From NCBI RefSeq assembly GCF_900166635.1, contig NZ_LT800497.1, positions 248,001 through 312,000 on the forward strand: a DNA stretch of 64,000 nt. Reading direction: 5' to 3'. The notes below the pieces were generated by a model. It ran no database searches and had not been told where the DNA came from. It saw only the letters and a program-made list of their open reading frames with translations. The position numbers and the translations under genes are program-made. Source of the stretch: Oceanobacillus timonensis (GTDB lineage: Bacteria > Bacillota > Bacilli > Bacillales > Amphibacillaceae). Shown piece after piece: positions 17,058 through 25,926 of the stretch. The first letter of the stretch is position 1, and each line of letters begins with the position of its first letter.

Positions 17058-17086
17058 TTGCTTTACGATGTACATCGTAATACAAT
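17058..17086 (+). promoter_or_regulatory. PadR promoter with perfect operator palindrome
   Basis: TTGCTT and TACAAT are 17 bp apart. The spacer is filled by TTACGATGT/ACATCGTAA, a perfect 18-bp palindrome (17063-17080) containing the ATGT-ACAT core typical of PadR operators. It predicts autorepression of the padR operon. Confidence 0.8.
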
Positions 17087-17107
17087 GTCGAAAAGAGGTG
17101 ATATGAA

Positions 17108-17431
17108 ATGGACCGAGAAATCATGAAGGGAAGTATTGATATTTTATTGCTTAATCTACTATCTGGTAAAGATATGTACGGTTATGAAATGGTAAAGGTA
17201 CTGAAAGACAAAAGTGATCAATTGTATAACATGGGGGAGGGAACACTTTACCCTGCTTTAAAGCGAATGGAGAAAAAGCAGTGGCTTCAGTCCTATTGGT
17301 CGGAAACACAACATGGCAGAAGGAAGTACTACCAGATAACAGATGAAGGTAATGCTATTTTAGAAAAGAAACTGGAAGAATGGAATAATATCAATCATTT
17401 AATAACAAAAACATCCGGGGATTTATCATGA
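17108..17431 (+). CDS. PadR-family transcriptional regulator
   Basis: A 107-aa winged-helix protein of the short PadR subfamily (MKGSIDILLLNLLSGKDMYG, then GEGTLYPALKRMEKKQWLQSY and GRRKYYQITDEG). A C-terminal helix (about 85-107) would form the dimer. It likely binds the palindrome in its own promoter and represses this operon until a ligand or stress releases it. Its stop overlaps the start of the next gene by 4 bp (ATGA), so it is translationally coupled to a HAAS-domain membrane protein. Confidence 0.9.
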   Translation: MDREIMKGSIDILLLNLLSGKDMYGYEMVKVLKDKSDQLYNMGEGTLYPALKRMEKKQWLQSYWSETQHGRRKYYQITDEGNAILEKKLEEWNNINHLITKTSGDLS

Positions 17432-18300
17432 ACCGGATTGAAAAACATGTAGAAGATGTGCTGAAACAGATGCAAAGTCCAGAAGATGAACGTGAGGAGA
17501 TAAGAGAGGAGCTGCTCAGTCATTTAAACGAGGCGAAAAGCAATTATATCAGCGAGGGTCTCTCTGAAAAACAAGCAGAGAAACAAGTAATAGACGCATT
17601 TGGGAATTCGCATCGGATTGGACGGGAATTACAGGAATCGAAGTATCCGTTTCAACGGGGGTTATTGTATCTAATAGGTATCATTACACTCTTGTTCGGC
17701 ATTATTTTTTATGTGAATCTTGCCTTTGTTATCCGTGAGCCTGATCCTGTCTGGCTGGCCATTCAGTTGTTGGCGGGTAGTACTGTCGTATTAGCAGCCA
17801 TTAATATTTCCTTCGTCGGGCGTTACTTTTATTTGCTGAATGTACTGCTTATGCTCCACATTATCTGGAATGGGATTAATGTTGTATTGATGCAAAGTTT
17901 ATCACAGTGGCAGGCTGTCCTTTTCAGTGTTTATTTGTTTATTCTGATTGGATTAGACCTTCTATTTGTTTTTCGAAATTCCTATTATTCTACCAATCAA
18001 GCAGAGCGCAAACTGCAGAAACAGGGATTCGTCAAATTCAGTTATATGATGAATCTGCTGTATGGAATCATTATTATCGTTGTGTGTTTGTTCTTCTTGT
18101 GGACATTCCTTGCTTTCACCGGGCCAAGCGTAGCAGCCTTTATTATGCTGATTCCGATTCTGATCTGGTTGATTTTTTATAAATATCAAATGAGATTCAT
18201 TGCCAGAAAACCGGTACTATCTCTTGCGACAGGACTGTTGGTTTCTGCATTAGCTCTTGTGATATCTTTTGCTATTCTCAGATTTTCTATTGGAGGGTAA
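17428..18300 (+). CDS. HAAS/permease-prefix-domain membrane protein
   Basis: A 290-aa protein. Residues 1-75 form a charged helical region (VEDVLKQMQSPEDEREEIREEL, then KQAEKQVIDAFGNSHRIGREL), the prefix/HAAS-type domain often paired with PadR regulators. About seven membrane helices follow to the C-terminus. The family is commonly encoded right after a short PadR protein and is presumed to take part in membrane-stress signalling; no enzymatic motif is visible. Followed by a propeller protein after 3 bp. Confidence 0.75.
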   Translation: MNRIEKHVEDVLKQMQSPEDEREEIREELLSHLNEAKSNYISEGLSEKQAEKQVIDAFGNSHRIGRELQESKYPFQRGLLYLIGIITLLFGIIFYVNLAFVIREPDPVWLAIQLLAGSTVVLAAINISFVGRYFYLLNVLLMLHIIWNGINVVLMQSLSQWQAVLFSVYLFILIGLDLLFVFRNSYYSTNQAERKLQKQGFVKFSYMMNLLYGIIIIVVCLFFLWTFLAFTGPSVAAFIMLIPILIWLIFYKYQMRFIARKPVLSLATGLLVSALALVISFAILRFSIGG

Positions 18301-18303
18301 AAA

Positions 18304-19314
18304 ATGTCATTAAAATGGAAAAATATAAGCTTCATCGCCGGGGTGGTTCTATTATTTCTTATTCTTTGGGGAACAGGCTATTTAGCCGGGGGCGCTGAGG
18401 GTTACTCCGGTTTTGGTGAGTCTACCGATATTTCACCGGATGATGAGGAAATAACCTTTATTTATGAACACGAGGGCAAATCTGCCGTTTATACAGCGCC
18501 TGTTAACGGTGGCAATGCGGAACTGGTAGCCGAAGCCGCGGAAGGAAATTCTCTGCTTAACCCGGTATTTTCCCCTAATGGTGAAGAAATTGCCTATGTT
18601 GAACAATGGGAAGAAGATGATGAACAACCGCTTGGAAAACTGATGCTTATCGATCGTGAAAGTGGAGAGAAAAAAGAAGTCACAGATAAGGAAGGATTAG
18701 TGACCGAAGCTGCTTTTGCGCCCGATGGTCAGACTTTATTTTATCTTGAAGCTGGTGTACACACAAATTATTCTCCAATTGCATCAGAGCGGCCCCATGG
18801 TTTCGATGTTTACCGCGTTGATTTGGAAACAGAGGAGACGGAGCAGGTTACAAACAAAGATGCTTATGATATGTCTGACTTAGATGTAACGCCTGATGGA
18901 GAGGAACTGATGTATCGAAATTATGATGAAAAAGACCAGGTTGTATTTCACAATTTGGAAGATGAAAGCGAGACAAAAGTTGTTCCAAAAGGAAAATTCG
19001 CTTCAGGTGCACCGATTATATCCTCGCCTGCATTGTCACCAGATGGAGAGTATGTTGCTTTTGCTGATGTAGCCAAAACAGGTGAAGATGGTAATTATAT
19101 TTACGAAGGGTTCCAAATGGATTTAGAGACAAAGCAAGCAGAGCAGATAACGTCATTTAGTGAACATGTTACCAAACCAGTCTTTTTTCATAACCAAGAT
19201 AAGCTGATTGTTACGGTGGATAAAGCATTTGCTACTTCTGAGCCGGATTACAACTATTGGGTGATTAGTGCGGATAGTGAAGAACGGGAACGCATTCAAA
19301 TAGAAATTCCATGA
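18304..19314 (+). CDS. Membrane-anchored TolB-like beta-propeller protein
   Basis: A 336-aa protein with one N-terminal membrane helix (about 8-27) that may be a signal anchor, then an acidic extracellular domain. Repeats of the type FSPNGEEIAYV, FAPDGQTLFYL, VTPDGEELMYR and LSPDGEYVAFA mark WD40/TolB-like propeller blades. The surface is rich in Asp and Glu, as in salt-tolerant bacteria. It is the third gene of the PadR operon; with the HAAS protein it could form an envelope sensor (inference). I do not recognise a characterised homologue. Confidence 0.75.
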   Translation: MSLKWKNISFIAGVVLLFLILWGTGYLAGGAEGYSGFGESTDISPDDEEITFIYEHEGKSAVYTAPVNGGNAELVAEAAEGNSLLNPVFSPNGEEIAYVEQWEEDDEQPLGKLMLIDRESGEKKEVTDKEGLVTEAAFAPDGQTLFYLEAGVHTNYSPIASERPHGFDVYRVDLETEETEQVTNKDAYDMSDLDVTPDGEELMYRNYDEKDQVVFHNLEDESETKVVPKGKFASGAPIISSPALSPDGEYVAFADVAKTGEDGNYIYEGFQMDLETKQAEQITSFSEHVTKPVFFHNQDKLIVTVDKAFATSEPDYNYWVISADSEERERIQIEIP

Positions 19315-19399
19315 ATGGAGTTTCGCTTTATAAAGGAGAAGCGGCTATAAAACCCCCACGAGAGAAAGGTTCACTTTATACTAGAAGCTTCAGTTTATC

Positions 19400-19425
19400 G
19401 TTTACCTATATTTACACAAGGGAAT
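19400..19425 (+). promoter_or_regulatory. SigB-like promoter of the aldo/keto reductase gene
   Basis: GTTTAC and GGGAAT are 14 bp apart, close to the SigB consensus GTTTAA-N12-15-GGGTAT. Supports general-stress control of the downstream gene. Confidence 0.55.
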
Positions 19426-19461
19426 AATAGAAGAAATAACAGATAAAAGAGGTGCTCTGTA

Positions 19462-20304
19462 ATGGTTCAATTAGGAAACAAATCATTATTTCCAATCGGG
19501 ATGGGAACCTGGCATATGGGTGACAGCCCGGCAAAACGAAAGCAGGAAATCGAAGCACTCAGATATGGATTGGAAAATGGTATTGAAGTGATTGATACTG
19601 CTGAAATGTACGGAGAAGGTAATTCGGAACAGCTTGTTGGGGAAGCTATTCAAGATGTGAACAGAGAAGATATTTATCTTATTTCTAAATTCTACCCGTT
19701 TCATGCGCAGCAGCCAGAGTTGGAAAAGGCACTGGAGGACTCCTTAAACCGGTTAGGAACGGAATATCTGGATTTGTATTTACTGCATTGGAAAAGCAGC
19801 ACACCACTTGCGGAAACCATTGAAGCTTTAGAAAAATTTGTGAAAGAGGGACGTATTCGCGCTTGGGGCGTTTCCAACTTTGATGTCAAAGATGTCGAGG
19901 GAATGTGGGAAGTAAAAGGCGGAGAAAATAGTACTGCAAATCAGGTTCTGTATAATATAGCCAGCAGAGGAATTGAATATGATTTACTTCCGCTGCAGAG
20001 AAACAGGGGACTTCCGACTATTGCTTATTCGCCCGCTGCTCAAGGTGATACAAGAGGAGATAAAATAACTTCAAACAAGGTGTTGCAGGAAATTGCTAGA
20101 GCGCACAATGCGACAGTGTTTCAAGTCATGCTGGCGTGGACGATTCGTCACGACGATGTTCTGGCTATTCCGCAATCCAGTGATCCAAAGCATATACAGG
20201 AAAATATAGATGCTGCCAGGATAAACTTTTCTGAAGAAGAACTGCAGCAGATAGACAAAGCATTTCCTGCACCAAAACGGAAAATGCCGTTGGATATTAT
20301 TTAA
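19462..20304 (+). CDS. Aldo/keto reductase
   Basis: A 280-aa NADPH-dependent oxidoreductase of the AKR superfamily, TIM-barrel fold. The catalytic tetrad is visible as Asp and Tyr in IDTAEMYGEG, Lys in LISKFYP and His in YLLHWKSS. The C-terminal cofactor region contains AIPQSSDPKHIQEN. The substrate is unknown; relatives reduce aldehydes such as methylglyoxal. A SigB-like promoter upstream fits the general-stress behaviour of several Bacillus AKR genes. Stand-alone gene. Confidence 0.88.
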   Translation: MVQLGNKSLFPIGMGTWHMGDSPAKRKQEIEALRYGLENGIEVIDTAEMYGEGNSEQLVGEAIQDVNREDIYLISKFYPFHAQQPELEKALEDSLNRLGTEYLDLYLLHWKSSTPLAETIEALEKFVKEGRIRAWGVSNFDVKDVEGMWEVKGGENSTANQVLYNIASRGIEYDLLPLQRNRGLPTIAYSPAAQGDTRGDKITSNKVLQEIARAHNATVFQVMLAWTIRHDDVLAIPQSSDPKHIQENIDAARINFSEEELQQIDKAFPAPKRKMPLDII

Positions 20305-20375
20305 GTACAATGATGTTACTGCATTACATGTATAAAATAAATCCAAAGTGGCATCATAAATTCTGTCATGAAGAT

Positions 20376-20400
20376 GTTTCGTTTTATGTGAATCGGGAAA
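20376..20400 (+). promoter_or_regulatory. SigB-like promoter of the YflT-type gene
   Basis: GTTTCG and GGGAAA are 13 bp apart, a partial match to the SigB consensus and appropriately placed upstream of a general-stress-protein homologue. Confidence 0.45.
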
Positions 20401-20437
20401 ACAATGAATGTAACATTTTACAGGAGGTAGATAAGAT

Positions 20438-20770
20438 ATGACATTCGTAAAATCTTATACAAACGATGAAATGTTAGAAAAAGACGTTAATAAGCTGAAA
20501 GATAACAACATCAACTCAGATGTAATTTTCATTCTCTCGCACGATGATGACCGGACAGCACGTATTGTGAAGAACACAGCGACAGCAGGTATCGATTATA
20601 ACAAGCAGGACATCGGAGACGATTTTGAAAAACAAGGTGACGAGTTAAGAGAAAAGCTTCGTGAATTGGGAATTTCTAATGAAAATGCTGAAGAATACGA
20701 AGCGGATATGGACGAAGGAAAAGTATTTTTAATTGTGAAAGATAACGCAGCCAAAAGTATATTAGGCTAA
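20438..20770 (+). CDS. YflT-domain general stress protein
   Basis: A 110-aa soluble, acidic protein starting MTFVKSYTNDEMLEKDVNKLKD, the pattern of the YflT/general stress protein 17M family. Members are SigB-induced in Bacillus; their molecular function is unknown. The second half is strongly charged and helical (EKQGDELREKLRELGIS). AGGAGG lies 9 bases upstream. Preceded by a SigB-like promoter and followed by a strong terminator, so it is monocistronic. Confidence 0.8.
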   Translation: MTFVKSYTNDEMLEKDVNKLKDNNINSDVIFILSHDDDRTARIVKNTATAGIDYNKQDIGDDFEKQGDELREKLRELGISNENAEEYEADMDEGKVFLIVKDNAAKSILG

Positions 20771-20808
20771 CTCTATTGGTAAAGAAAATAGAAATAGTGT
20801 CATGAAAC

Positions 20809-20860
20809 AAGCCGAATGCATTCTTCTTTTTGAAGGAGGATGCATTCGGCTTGTTTTGTT
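20809..20860 (+). terminator. Terminator after the YflT-type gene
   Basis: AAGCCGAATGCATTC and GATGCATTCGGCTT form a stem of about 13 bp, followed by GTTTTGTTT. Confidence 0.85.
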
Positions 20861-20915
20861 TGGTATGGGAAATCTGGTGTTCAAACGATAAGTTTCCATT
20901 ATAGATAAAGATGGA

Positions 20916-20954
20916 CATGCCTTTTTGCTATGAAGTAGTTAGCAAAAGGGCATG
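20916..20954. repeat. Inverted repeat in the intergenic region before the srl operon
   Basis: CATGCCTTTTTGCTA and TAGCAAAAGGGCATG pair over 14 of 15 positions around a 9-nt spacer. No T tract follows on either strand. The rest of the 20.86-21.08 kb interval holds only AT-rich sequence and no convincing gene. Confidence 0.5.
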
Positions 20955-21078
20955 GTTATTGGTGAAAATGAGGCTGGCCAAAATAAATACATATACTGAA
21001 ATAGAGGCAAAGAAAACGTTGAGGAAAATGAATTATTTTCTCTTTTTCATCAATCTGCATAAAACAACAAATTAATTT

Positions 21079-21100
21079 TGAAAGCGATTAGAAATATAAT
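21079..21100 (+). promoter_or_regulatory. srl operon promoter region with cre site
   Basis: A TATAAT at 21095-21100 has a poor -35 region, as expected for an activator-dependent promoter. TGAAAGCGATTAGA (21079-21092) overlaps the spacer and matches the cre consensus at all but one position. Confidence 0.55.
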
Positions 21101-21131
21101 GATGGCAGAAGAAAAATAAGGAGGCGTCGTT

Positions 21132-21929
21132 ATGGCAAATAATTGGTTGAATTTAGAGAATAAAGTGGTTATTGTAACAGGCGGGTCATCTGGTATCGGC
21201 AGACAAATTGTTCAATCTTTTTTAGAGCAAGGTGCGATTGTATATAACACAGATTTACAGGATAATCCAATCGATCATCTACATTATCATTTTAAAGAAA
21301 CGAATGTAGCGAATGAAGAAGCGGTTCGTGGTACAGTCTATTCTATTTTGGAAGAGCAGTCCCAAATTGATGTATTGGTGAATAATGCAGGTATTAATTT
21401 ACCAAGGCTACTAGTAGATGCTAAGGGAGAAAGACCAGAATATGAAATGAACATGAAGGATCTTGATCTCATGCTTGGCGTTAACTTGAAAGGTCCAGTT
21501 CTCTTCAGTCAAGAAGTATCCCGTTATTTTATCAAAGCACAAAAAGGTGTTATCATCAATATCTCCAGTGAAGCTGGGCAAGAGGGATCGGAGGGGCAAA
21601 GTGTTTATTCTGCAACCAAAGCAGCTCTTATTGGCTTTACAAGAAGCTGGGCAAAGGAATTAGGAAAACACAATATACGTGTAGTTGCCATTGCACCAGG
21701 AATTTTAGAAGAAACCGGATTGAGAACACAGCAATATGAAGAAGCGCTTGCTTATACAAGAAATACAACCGTGGATCAATTAAACGGGGATTATTCTAAG
21801 TCCATTCCCATTCGCCGTGTCGGTCAATTGAATGAAGTTGCTGATTTGGTATGTTACCTGGGTTCTGAGAAGTCAAGTTATATCACTGGAACAACTATTA
21901 ATATCTCTGGGGGGAAATCAAGAGGTTAA
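21132..21929 (+). CDS. srlD: Sorbitol-6-phosphate 2-dehydrogenase-like SDR
   Basis: A 265-aa short-chain dehydrogenase: NAD-binding TGGSSGIGR near residue 17, NNAG at about 90, catalytic Ser in NISSEAG and YxxxK in YSATKAALIG. It should oxidise sorbitol-6-phosphate to fructose-6-phosphate. The assignment rests on position: it is the first gene of an operon with a complete glucitol/sorbitol PTS. AAGGAGGC lies 7 bases upstream of the ATG. Confidence 0.85.
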   Translation: MANNWLNLENKVVIVTGGSSGIGRQIVQSFLEQGAIVYNTDLQDNPIDHLHYHFKETNVANEEAVRGTVYSILEEQSQIDVLVNNAGINLPRLLVDAKGERPEYEMNMKDLDLMLGVNLKGPVLFSQEVSRYFIKAQKGVIINISSEAGQEGSEGQSVYSATKAALIGFTRSWAKELGKHNIRVVAIAPGILEETGLRTQQYEEALAYTRNTTVDQLNGDYSKSIPIRRVGQLNEVADLVCYLGSEKSSYITGTTINISGGKSRG

Positions 21930-21955
21930 TCCCCGGTTGGAATAGGGGAGAGGTT

Positions 21956-23839
21956 ATGGAACTTAATAAGAAGCATTTAAAAATTGTAGAAGTGCTTATC
22001 TCAGATGATATTTCAACTGAGAAACTTTCCCATATGCTGGATATATCGCAACGAACGTTATCCAATTACGTGACACAAATTAATGATTATTTTAAAGGTG
22101 CTTCTCAAATTATGAAGGAGCATCATATTCTTTCCATGTTAATCCGTGATGAAAATCAATTTTTTGATCGAATGGGTAGTTTACGACAAGAAATGAACAG
22201 TTATGAGAATGAAATAAAGGATCGCCTTGACGCTGTTTTCCATCATTTATTAGATCATCAGAAAAGTACAATCGACGATATTGCCGAGGAATTATTTCTT
22301 AGTAAAAGCGTTATTAATAATATTGTATCTGCGCTAAAAGATAAACTGCAATCTTATGCAGTAGACATCAAAGGTACGCAAAATGTAGGGCTGCGGCTGG
22401 AAGGTAATGAAATTGCTATCCGTATGGTGATTATTGAACAGTTTCCAGACAGTTATCAAGAGCAGCTGATTCCTGAACAAATCGAACAGCATTTATTAGA
22501 TTTGAAAAAGAAGTATAGGTTAGATGAATCTTCTTATGCCAGATTAAGATTGGCTGTACAAGTGACACTTGCCCGGCTTGAAAATGGGTACTTTATCGAA
22601 GGAGACTTAGATATTGATCAGCAGGTGTTTGAATCAGCAGATTTTAAAAACATGAAAACGCTAAAAGAAGTCATCGTCGATAAATATCATCTAGAAAAGC
22701 CAAATGAAGAAGTATTCGTTATTGTTCTCCAGCTTCTTGGACGCAGGGCCTCTATAATCGATGAAATGATGAATGAACATGAGCATTCCATGTTAGAACG
22801 TATTATAAAAAATACAATCAAAGATATTAATTATTACTTCACCATCAAAATTGATGAATCCATGTTTAGTAAAGACATTCAGCTTCATATCAAATATTTA
22901 ATAAACCGTTTGATTTTTGGTGTGAAAGTAAATAACAACTTGATGGAGGATGTACAGCAGCGTTTTCCATTTGCTTATGAGTTATCACGGGTTTTAGCTG
23001 AAAATATTAAAAAAGAAATTAATATGGATGTGCCAATTAATGAGCTCGGATTTTTATCCTTATATTTTAGTGTATACCTGGAGCAGCTGGAGCAACAAAT
23101 CAGGGATATTCAATCAGTCGCTATCATCACCAATCAAGGTTTAAGCACCTCGAAGTTATTAACAACCAATTTACAGAAAATCTTTCATAACCAAATTGAT
23201 ATTGAGGTGTTTTCTGAAGAAGCACTTGAAGCGGAAGATATTAAACAATTTGATTTAATTGTTTCTACCGTTTGGACAAATCGTTTGTTTAATAAAGTAG
23301 TTTATATTGAAAATATACTGGATACGCAATTACTGAAATTGAAAATCGAGCAATTCTTGGTTTATAAAGATGTGAAGAATAAAAAGTTATTCAATCAAAG
23401 TGTGCTTGTAGATTTTATTGAAGAAAAAGATTTTTATCACTTAGATATGTTTGATAATTATGAAGATGTTATCCGTTTTTTGGCGAGGGAGTTAATCCGT
23501 GAAGGAGCAGTCGATAGAGCGTTTGTGGAGCGTATTATTGCACGAGAACAAATGAAATCAACGGTTACAGGGAAATTAGCTTTTCCCCATGTAAGCCATT
23601 TTGAAAACGGTATTTTTATGAAGGTAGCGTTATTAGATAAACCGTTACGTGATTATCAGAATATCAATATCGTTATTTTATTAGCGACGCCGGATCAAGC
23701 TGGAAATGAAGCTGTTTTGATCAGAGTGTATGAAGAGGTGTTAGCTATGACGGCGAATAGTTATCTACTTGATAAATTGACAGACAATACGGATTATACG
23801 TCGTTTGCATATATCTTGAATCAAGAAATGAGGAAATAA
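21956..23839 (+). CDS. PRD-containing BglG/MtlR-type activator of the sorbitol operon
   Basis: A 627-aa regulator. Two N-terminal helix-turn-helix regions (about 8-60 and 95-140) are followed by two PTS regulation domains (about 180-390), a IIB-like region (about 395-490) and a C-terminal EIIA-Mtl/Fru-like domain (about 500-627) with a histidine in KLAFPHVSHF. Such proteins are activated or inactivated by phosphorylation from HPr and the cognate EII, linking srl expression to sorbitol transport. Encoded between srlD and gutM, as in other Firmicutes sorbitol operons. Confidence 0.87.
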   Translation: MELNKKHLKIVEVLISDDISTEKLSHMLDISQRTLSNYVTQINDYFKGASQIMKEHHILSMLIRDENQFFDRMGSLRQEMNSYENEIKDRLDAVFHHLLDHQKSTIDDIAEELFLSKSVINNIVSALKDKLQSYAVDIKGTQNVGLRLEGNEIAIRMVIIEQFPDSYQEQLIPEQIEQHLLDLKKKYRLDESSYARLRLAVQVTLARLENGYFIEGDLDIDQQVFESADFKNMKTLKEVIVDKYHLEKPNEEVFVIVLQLLGRRASIIDEMMNEHEHSMLERIIKNTIKDINYYFTIKIDESMFSKDIQLHIKYLINRLIFGVKVNNNLMEDVQQRFPFAYELSRVLAENIKKEINMDVPINELGFLSLYFSVYLEQLEQQIRDIQSVAIITNQGLSTSKLLTTNLQKIFHNQIDIEVFSEEALEAEDIKQFDLIVSTVWTNRLFNKVVYIENILDTQLLKLKIEQFLVYKDVKNKKLFNQSVLVDFIEEKDFYHLDMFDNYEDVIRFLARELIREGAVDRAFVERIIAREQMKSTVTGKLAFPHVSHFENGIFMKVALLDKPLRDYQNINIVILLATPDQAGNEAVLIRVYEEVLAMTANSYLLDKLTDNTDYTSFAYILNQEMRK

Positions 23840-23842
23840 CCT

Positions 23843-24316
23843 ATGTTTTTAATCATGTTGATTATTATTTTAGCAGTCGGTTTTGTTGTCCAATATTTAT
23901 TTGGTTTTGTCCAAATTAAGCATTTTACAAAACATTATACAGAGCTTAGAGAAAATGGCCGTGTAGCAATTGGAAGGCGACCGGCGGTTATAAGGTCAGG
24001 AACCCTTGTATTATTTCAATTAAATAATAAAAATGAAATCGAAGAAGCCCGTTATATGCAAGGCGTGACCGTATTCTCCAGATTTAAGCAGTTGACAGGT
24101 TTAGAAGGTAAGAAGATGAATAAGCTCCAGGAAGAAGACTTCGCAAATTATAATAAACTTTTAAGGCGTGCCATTGTAGATGCGAAGCATACGTTTAATG
24201 TGGTACAAGCTGGTGGAGAGATTGAACGCATCCCTTCTCCAATGATGAAAGCAATGAAGAGAGTAAATAATATGTTCACAAAGAAAGGAGTCAAAAAACA
24301 TGGAGTTCATAGTTAA
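23843..24316 (+). CDS. gutM: GutM-family glucitol operon regulator
   Basis: A 157-aa protein with one N-terminal membrane helix (about 1-22) and a basic soluble region (GRVAIGRRPAVIRSGTLVLFQL). This matches GutM/SrlM, an activator of glucitol operons whose mechanism is not well understood. It sits 3 bp after the PRD regulator; its last 17 bp overlap srlA, which suggests coupling. Confidence 0.87.
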   Translation: MFLIMLIIILAVGFVVQYLFGFVQIKHFTKHYTELRENGRVAIGRRPAVIRSGTLVLFQLNNKNEIEEARYMQGVTVFSRFKQLTGLEGKKMNKLQEEDFANYNKLLRRAIVDAKHTFNVVQAGGEIERIPSPMMKAMKRVNNMFTKKGVKKHGVHS

Positions 24317-24851
24317 AATTGCAGAAGGATTTATTAATCTGTTTCAAACAGGAGCCGATACATTTATTGATTGGATGGGATCCATCGTACCGTTAGTTTT
24401 AATGTTACTTATCGCAATGAATACGTTAATTCAATTAATTGGAGAAAACCGTATTAATACAATTGCTCAAAAATCATCAGGAAATCCGTTATTAAGGTAT
24501 ATGGTGCTTCCGTTTTTAGGATCTTTTATGTTGGCAAATCCAATGCTACATTCACTTGGAAGATTTATGCCTGAGAAATATAAACCTAGTTACTTCGCAG
24601 CTGCAGGTCAGTTTGCCCATACTAGTAACGGGATTTTCCCTCATATCAACCCGGCTGAGCTGTTTATTTTCTTAGGGATTGCTAATGGGGTTCAACAGCT
24701 TGGATTCCCTATGGCTGACTTGGCTATCCGATATTTATTAGTAGGTTTAGTAATGAACTTTATTGGTGGATGGATAACGGACTTTACAACAAGTTATGTA
24801 GAAAAACAACAAAAAGTAAAACTAAGCAAAAAAGTAAATGTAGAAGGGTAG
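24300..24851 (+). CDS. srlA: PTS glucitol/sorbitol transporter subunit IIC (SrlA)
   Basis: A 183-aa membrane protein with about four helices and conserved GNPLLRYMVLPFLGSFMLANPM and FAHTSNGIFPHINPAELFIFLG segments of glucitol EIIC. Forms the sorbitol channel with SrlE. Overlaps gutM; GGAG lies 9 bases upstream of its ATG. Confidence 0.93.
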   Translation: MEFIVKIAEGFINLFQTGADTFIDWMGSIVPLVLMLLIAMNTLIQLIGENRINTIAQKSSGNPLLRYMVLPFLGSFMLANPMLHSLGRFMPEKYKPSYFAAAGQFAHTSNGIFPHINPAELFIFLGIANGVQQLGFPMADLAIRYLLVGLVMNFIGGWITDFTTSYVEKQQKVKLSKKVNVEG

Positions 24852-24860
24852 GTGCAGACC

Positions 24861-25883
24861 ATGAGTGAAAAAGTGAAAATAGTTAAAGGCCCTGGTGGTT
24901 ACGGCGGCCCTTTAGTAATCGGCATAAGTGGGAAAAAAGATAAATTAATGTATGTAACGGGCGGCCACAAACCGGATATTGTAGATAAAATCTCTGAAAT
25001 CACTGGAGCTACACCGGTAAATGGTTTTGAAACATCTGTACCAGAAGATGAAATCATGGCAGCTATTATTGATTGCGGGGGTACATTACGGTGCGGCATC
25101 TATCCCCAAAAAGGAATCCCTACAATTAATATCATGTCCACGGGGAAAAGCGGCCCTTTAAGACAATATATTACAGAAGACATTTATGTATCGAATGTAG
25201 ACGTGGATCAAGTAAGTCTGGCTGATGAAGAAGAAACTTCTAATGCAGCTCAAAAAGATTCTTCCAAGGATGCTGAGAAAGAGGAAGAGACGGAGCAAGA
25301 AGCAACTTATTCAAAAGATAAAAAGATTATGGAAACAAAAGCAGAGCAAGAAAATAAGAGTTTGCTTACTAAAATTGGTTTAGGGGCAGGGAAAGTTATT
25401 AATACTTTCTACCAAGCTGCGCGTGATGCAGTAGAAACGATGCTACAGACAGTCATTCCTTTTATGGGATTTGTTGCCTTATTAATAGGAATTATTCAAG
25501 GTTCCGGTATTGGTGATTTATTTGCAAATATCATGTCACCACTGGCAGGGAATATCTGGGGTCTCATGGCTATCGGTTTTATCTGTTCTTTGCCATTCTT
25601 AAGTCCGTTACTTGGGCCAGGGGGAGTTATTGGGCAAGTACTCGGGACATTAATCGGTGTTGAAATCAGTAAAGGAAATATCCCTCCGAATTTAGCATTA
25701 CCAGCATTATTTGCTATCAATACACAAAACGCTGCAGACTTCATTCCTGTAGGATTGGGTCTTGCAGAAGCAGAGACAAAAACAATTGAAGTCGGCGTAC
25801 CATCTGTCTTGTATTCCAGATTCTTAAATGGTGTACCAAGGGTGTTTGTCGCCTGGCTGGCAAGCTTTGGCCTGTATAAATAA
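24861..25883 (+). CDS. srlE: PTS glucitol/sorbitol transporter subunit IIBC (SrlE)
   Basis: A 340-aa protein. The IIB domain (about 1-120) includes KIVKGPGGYGGPLVIG and the phosphorylatable cysteine in AIIDCGGTLRCGIYP. A very acidic, low-complexity linker (about 115-165) follows, then a IIC-like membrane domain with GPGGVIGQVLGTLIG and NTQNAADFIPVGLGL. The ATG at 24861 (MSEKVKIVK) is preferred over an in-frame GTG three codons earlier. The acidic linker is longer than in E. coli SrlE. Confidence 0.92.
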   Translation: MSEKVKIVKGPGGYGGPLVIGISGKKDKLMYVTGGHKPDIVDKISEITGATPVNGFETSVPEDEIMAAIIDCGGTLRCGIYPQKGIPTINIMSTGKSGPLRQYITEDIYVSNVDVDQVSLADEEETSNAAQKDSSKDAEKEEETEQEATYSKDKKIMETKAEQENKSLLTKIGLGAGKVINTFYQAARDAVETMLQTVIPFMGFVALLIGIIQGSGIGDLFANIMSPLAGNIWGLMAIGFICSLPFLSPLLGPGGVIGQVLGTLIGVEISKGNIPPNLALPALFAINTQNAADFIPVGLGLAEAETKTIEVGVPSVLYSRFLNGVPRVFVAWLASFGLYK

Positions 25884-25926
25884 TAAAGTAAAAAAAGGAA
25901 ATTAATAGATTTAGGAGTGTTCCATC

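Noticed and set aside
20911..21078. Possible 55-codon frame in the intergenic region before the srl operon
   Set aside because: It has no ribosome binding site and overlaps a strong inverted repeat; composition does not look coding.
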